Below are positions 6,450 through 8,868 of a DNA stretch of 8,868 nucleotides, one piece after another; within the stretch, counting starts at the first letter, position 1; every line of letters begins with the position of its first letter. Under the pieces are notes generated by a model. That model had not been told where the DNA came from. It ran no database searches and worked only from the letters and a program-made list of their open reading frames with translations. The DNA lies in NCBI GenBank assembly GCA_022704885.1, contig JAKJFO010000169.1, positions 1-8,868 on the forward strand. The letters run 5' to 3'. The DNA is from Candidatus Rifleibacteriota bacterium. GTDB taxonomy: Bacteria; Riflebacteria; Ozemobacteria; Ozemobacterales; Ozemobacteraceae. The translations under genes were made by a program, and so were the position numbers.

Positions 6450-6635
6450 ATGAAAGCATTTGTTGACCAGGATATCTGCATCGGCTGCGGGCAGTGCGAA
6501 ATGATCTGCCCCGAAGTCTTCAAACTCAACGATGGCAAGGCAACTGTCATTCAAAAGCCGGTTGCGCCCGAAAACGAAGCCAAAGCCGACGAAGCGGCGA
6601 AGAACTGCCCGGTTGCCGCTATCTCACTGAGCTGA
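6450..6635 (+). CDS. Single [4Fe-4S] ferredoxin, 61 residues
   Basis: This small cytoplasmic electron carrier starts at ATG 6450, seven bases after GGAG. The cluster ligands are C10, C13 and C16 (CIGCGQC) plus C53 in the C-terminal CPVAAI. The fold matches the Thermotoga-type monocluster ferredoxins of about 60 residues. A fifth cysteine, C20, is at the position that in the Thermotoga protein forms a disulfide with a Cys near residue 43. That partner is absent here (the region reads APENEAKADEAAKNC), so C20 is free, or could take part in cluster interconversion. The sequence is acidic overall, as is usual. The stop codon overlaps the start of the pyridoxal kinase by one base (TGATG), so the two are translated from one message. 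Its redox partners are not visible in the window. Confidence 0.92.
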   Translation: MKAFVDQDICIGCGQCEMICPEVFKLNDGKATVIQKPVAPENEAKADEAAKNCPVAAISLS

Positions 6636-7513
6636 TGTTCACGCCAGTCAAACGTATTGCCGCCATTCATGACCTTTCAGGTTATGGAAAAGTGTCTTTG
6701 ACGGCAATCATACCCGTTCTTTCGGCAATGGGTTTTCAGGTCTGTCCGCTGCCAACGGCAGTCTTGTCTTCGAACACCGAATTCGCCGGGTTCAAACTGG
6801 TCGATCTTACCGATCACATGCGCGATTTCATCGAACACTGGAAATCGTTGAATCTTGAGTTCAACGCCATTTACAGTGGCTTTCTCGGCTCACATCGCCA
6901 GATCGAAATCGTCGAAGAATTTATCGAGCACTTCTGGCGCCCCGAACAACTGGTCGTTATCGACCCGGTTCTCGGCGATGACGGCCGTCTCTACGATTCG
7001 ATGACACCCGACATGGTCAGCCAGATGAAAAGGCTGATTGCTCGTGCCGACATCATAACCCCGAACCTGACCGAAGCCTGCGCCCTGCTCGATCTCGATT
7101 ACAATGAAAAAATGGGTGAACCGGCGCTGAAGAACCTGCTCAAAGCTCTCAGCAGCGTCGGTCCCAAAATTGTCATCATCACCAACGTCCACAAATCCGA
7201 CAAAAAAAAGCAGACATTCGTCTACGCCTACAACCAGCACGACCGCCGCACCTGGAAGGTTCAGTGCGACTATGTTCCGGCCAATTACCCGGGCACCGGT
7301 GACACCTTTACCAGCGTGCTCACCGGTTGCCTGATGCAGGGCGACAGCCTGCCCATGGCACTCGACCGCGCCGTACAGTTTATTTCGACCGCAGTCAGAG
7401 CGACTTATGGGCACGCACACGACCCACGAGGCGGTATCTTTCTTGAGAGAGTACTGCCAAATCTAAGTGCACCATTCAGACCAAGCAGCTTTGAGCTGCT
7501 CGAACAGGAGTAA
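6635..7513 (+). CDS. pdxY: Pyridoxal/pyridoxamine kinase (ribokinase fold)
   Basis: The enzyme phosphorylates pyridoxal, pyridoxamine or pyridoxine with ATP in B6 salvage. The start is taken at ATG 6635, which overlaps the ferredoxin stop; the frame is open further upstream to 6494, but that part is only the ferredoxin gene read in another frame. No good Shine-Dalgarno sequence precedes it, so re-initiation after the ferredoxin is likely. The 292-residue product fits the family. It shows HDLSGYGKVSLT (12-23, substrate-side loop), CPLPTAVLS (37-45), YSGFLGS (80-86), IDPVLGDDGRLY (109-120), ITPNLTEACALL (141-152) and the anion-hole/catalytic motif PGTGDTF (219-225, catalytic base D223). The style is that of clostridial proteins annotated as pyridoxamine kinase; the symbol marks the family, and the pdxK/pdxY distinction cannot be made here. 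Hydroxymethylpyrimidine kinase (ThiD) is a less likely alternative. Confidence 0.88.
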   Translation: MFTPVKRIAAIHDLSGYGKVSLTAIIPVLSAMGFQVCPLPTAVLSSNTEFAGFKLVDLTDHMRDFIEHWKSLNLEFNAIYSGFLGSHRQIEIVEEFIEHFWRPEQLVVIDPVLGDDGRLYDSMTPDMVSQMKRLIARADIITPNLTEACALLDLDYNEKMGEPALKNLLKALSSVGPKIVIITNVHKSDKKKQTFVYAYNQHDRRTWKVQCDYVPANYPGTGDTFTSVLTGCLMQGDSLPMALDRAVQFISTAVRATYGHAHDPRGGIFLERVLPNLSAPFRPSSFELLEQE

Positions 7514-7517
7514 ACTG

Positions 7518-8342
7518 ATGCGTCCCGCCATGGTTCTTACCGACCTCGACGGAACTTTTCTCAGTTCTGACCGCAGTATCGGGGCCGAAAACCTCGCAAC
7601 TCTGCATGCACTGGGCGAGATGGGCATAGTCAGAGTAGCTGCCACCGGCCGCAGCCTGCATTCAGCCCGCATGGTAATCGGCAGCGACCTGCCCTTTGAC
7701 TACCTGATCTTTTCGACCGGTGCCGGCATCTGCCACTATTCTGACAGCCGCATAATTCACAAGCGGACACTGGCGAAAAGCGATATTCACGCGGTCGCCG
7801 ATTTTTTTGTCGATTGCCAGCTCGATTTTTCGATTCATCAACCGATTCCAGAGACACACCGTTTTCACTGGTATGCCTCGCCCAGACCAACTTCAGATCT
7901 TCAGGCACGGCTTGAATTCTGGGCCGAGTTCGCCACTCAGGGCGATTATCTCGAAATCGAAGAAGCATCACAGCTGCTGGCAATCAGCCTCGACGCCCGA
8001 GAAATCATCGAACAGCTGCAGCAGCGATTCGCACATCTGAGCATAATCAGAACCACCTCGCCGATCGATGACCGCCACACCTGGATCGAAGTTTTTCCGC
8101 CGGGCGCCTCGAAGGGAACGGCGGCCGAGCTGCTCTGCAATAGTTTGAATATCGAACGCGATCGTACCATGAGTATCGGCAACGATTTCAACGACCTTGC
8201 CATGCTTGAATGGACAGGAACTTCTTACGTGGTTGCCAATGCTGCCCCGGAACTGGTTAAACAGTTTCTGCCGGCGCCCGGCAATGATGCGCAGGGCTTT
8301 GCCGCCGCCACGCGGGCCTGGCTCGAGCAGCTGCAGCCATGA
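7518..8342 (+). CDS. Cof-type HAD phosphatase (subclass IIB)
   Basis: The start is ATG 7518, seven bases after CAGGAG, which lies in the end of the kinase gene; only four bases separate the two genes. An in-frame ATG at 7467 is rejected because it would overlap the kinase by about 47 bases and has no ribosome binding site. All four HAD motifs are present in the 274 residues: TDLDGT (8-13, nucleophile D9 and acid/base D11), ATGRS (42-46, T43), K199 in GASKG, and GNDFNDLAML (221-230, D223 and D226). Residues about 80-185 form the C2B cap that decides the substrate. The family hydrolyses small phosphate esters such as sugar phosphates, and E. coli YbhA of this class acts on pyridoxal phosphate. 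Coupling to a pyridoxal kinase makes PLP a reasonable candidate substrate, which is inference. A sugar-phosphate substrate remains equally possible. Confidence 0.9.
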   Translation: MRPAMVLTDLDGTFLSSDRSIGAENLATLHALGEMGIVRVAATGRSLHSARMVIGSDLPFDYLIFSTGAGICHYSDSRIIHKRTLAKSDIHAVADFFVDCQLDFSIHQPIPETHRFHWYASPRPTSDLQARLEFWAEFATQGDYLEIEEASQLLAISLDAREIIEQLQQRFAHLSIIRTTSPIDDRHTWIEVFPPGASKGTAAELLCNSLNIERDRTMSIGNDFNDLAMLEWTGTSYVVANAAPELVKQFLPAPGNDAQGFAAATRAWLEQLQP

Positions 8343-8821
8343 TTTATATAGTTCGCGGCGAGATCAATGCCGGCAAAACCAGCTGGATGGCAGAAGACTT
8401 CAAGCGTCACAGCGGCGCCGACGGCTTCGTCTGCCGCAAGGTATTCGAGGCCGGCGAGCACACCGGTTACGACCTCGAACATCTGACCAGTGCTTCGCGC
8501 TGCCGGTTTATCAGAAAACCAGGGCACATTCCGGCAGACTGGCATGAAGTCGCTTTTCTCGCCGAAAAGTTCAGTTTCTGCGCCGAAGGTTTCGAGTTCG
8601 CGCAAAAAATTGCGGAGTCTGCCCGCAGCAGAGGCTGTCAGCGCTTCTATCTCGACGAAATCGGGCCGCTCGAACTGATGCAGCAGGGATTCTACGACAT
8701 GCTCTGCCGCCTGCTGCAGAACCAGCCGCCAGAGCTGGTTATCGCCGTGAGGTCATACCTGGTCGAACCGGTAGTCGAACTTTTTAAAATCAGCGAATTC
8801 GAAGCGATAAACATTGTTTAA
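8339..8821 (+). CDS. P-loop NTPase of the THEP1 type
   Basis: The 160-residue protein starts at ATG 8339 and overlaps the HAD stop by four bases (ATGA), so translation is probably coupled; there is no strong Shine-Dalgarno sequence. GEINAGKTS (7-15) is the Walker A loop with K13 and T14. RFYLDEIGPLELM (102-114) is the Walker B strand followed by the DEIGPLEL signature of the THEP1 nucleoside-triphosphatase family. IAVRSYLVEPVVELF (135-149) fits the C-terminal family block. The length is slightly below the usual 170-180 residues. It carries several cysteines (C32, C55, C81, C100, C123) but no clear metal motif. Known members hydrolyse NTPs slowly and non-selectively in vitro; their cellular role is unsettled. 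As the fourth gene of the ferredoxin operon it may serve the same pathway, but nothing in the sequence shows how. Confidence 0.85.
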   Translation: MIYIVRGEINAGKTSWMAEDFKRHSGADGFVCRKVFEAGEHTGYDLEHLTSASRCRFIRKPGHIPADWHEVAFLAEKFSFCAEGFEFAQKIAESARSRGCQRFYLDEIGPLELMQQGFYDMLCRLLQNQPPELVIAVRSYLVEPVVELFKISEFEAINIV

Positions 8822-8853
8822 TCACCTCTGCAAGCTGTGCCGATAATTAAGGC

Positions 8854-8868
8854 ATGGACTGGCTCTGG
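8854..8868 (+). CDS. Possible first codons of a following gene, cut by the window edge
   Basis: ATG 8854 begins MDWLW and stays open for the five codons before the edge. It follows the NTPase stop by 32 bases on the same strand, with AAGG too close (8848-8851) to be an ideal ribosome binding site. No terminator is seen at 8822-8853, so the operon probably continues. The aromatic start would suit a membrane protein, but five codons cannot show it. Confidence 0.25.

Noticed and set aside
6494..6634. N-terminal extension of the pyridoxal kinase
   Set aside because: These bases encode the ferredoxin in another frame; the kinase family begins at the TGATG overlap.

Overview
The window looks like chromosome of a Gram-negative-type, probably anaerobic bacterium of roughly 50-55% GC. 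The signs are a single-cluster [4Fe-4S] ferredoxin, a clostridial-style pyridoxal kinase, a DUF1015 protein, a THEP1-type NTPase and a multi-pass membrane sensor. I cannot fix the phylum from sequence alone; a deep-branching anaerobic lineage is plausible. There are no tRNAs, rRNAs, transposons, phage genes or CRISPR arrays. Coding density is high, and the promoters fit sigma-70 consensus well.

Left part, minus strand (1-2255). A large sensor gene enters from the left edge; only its N-terminal 430 residues (about eight membrane helices plus an extracytoplasmic Cache-like domain) lie inside. It has its own TTGAAC/TATAAT promoter, whose -35 box sits in one arm of a perfect 12-bp inverted repeat. 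Upstream is a nucleoside phosphorylase of the PNP/uridine phosphorylase superfamily that resembles the Plasmodium enzyme, with a good promoter (TTGACG-17-TATATT).

Middle (2256-2710). An intergenic stretch of about 450 bases holds a possible 45-codon gene with a near-perfect Shine-Dalgarno sequence, closed by a very strong intrinsic terminator.

Plus strand (2711-6367). A 767-residue membrane protein combines N-terminal membrane helices, two Tim44-like/zinc-ribbon units and a C-terminal TerB-like domain. A DUF1015 gene follows with its own promoter (TTGACA-17-TAGCAT, extended -10) overlapping the upstream stop codon, and ends at a clear terminator.

Right part, plus strand (6389-8868). A promoter precedes a tightly packed operon: ferredoxin, pyridoxal kinase, Cof-type HAD phosphatase, THEP1-type NTPase, and perhaps the first codons of another gene. 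Junctions are a 1-nt overlap, a 4-nt gap and a 4-nt overlap, so translation is probably coupled. The kinase/phosphatase pair could set the level of pyridoxal phosphate; the roles of the ferredoxin and the NTPase in this unit are unknown.
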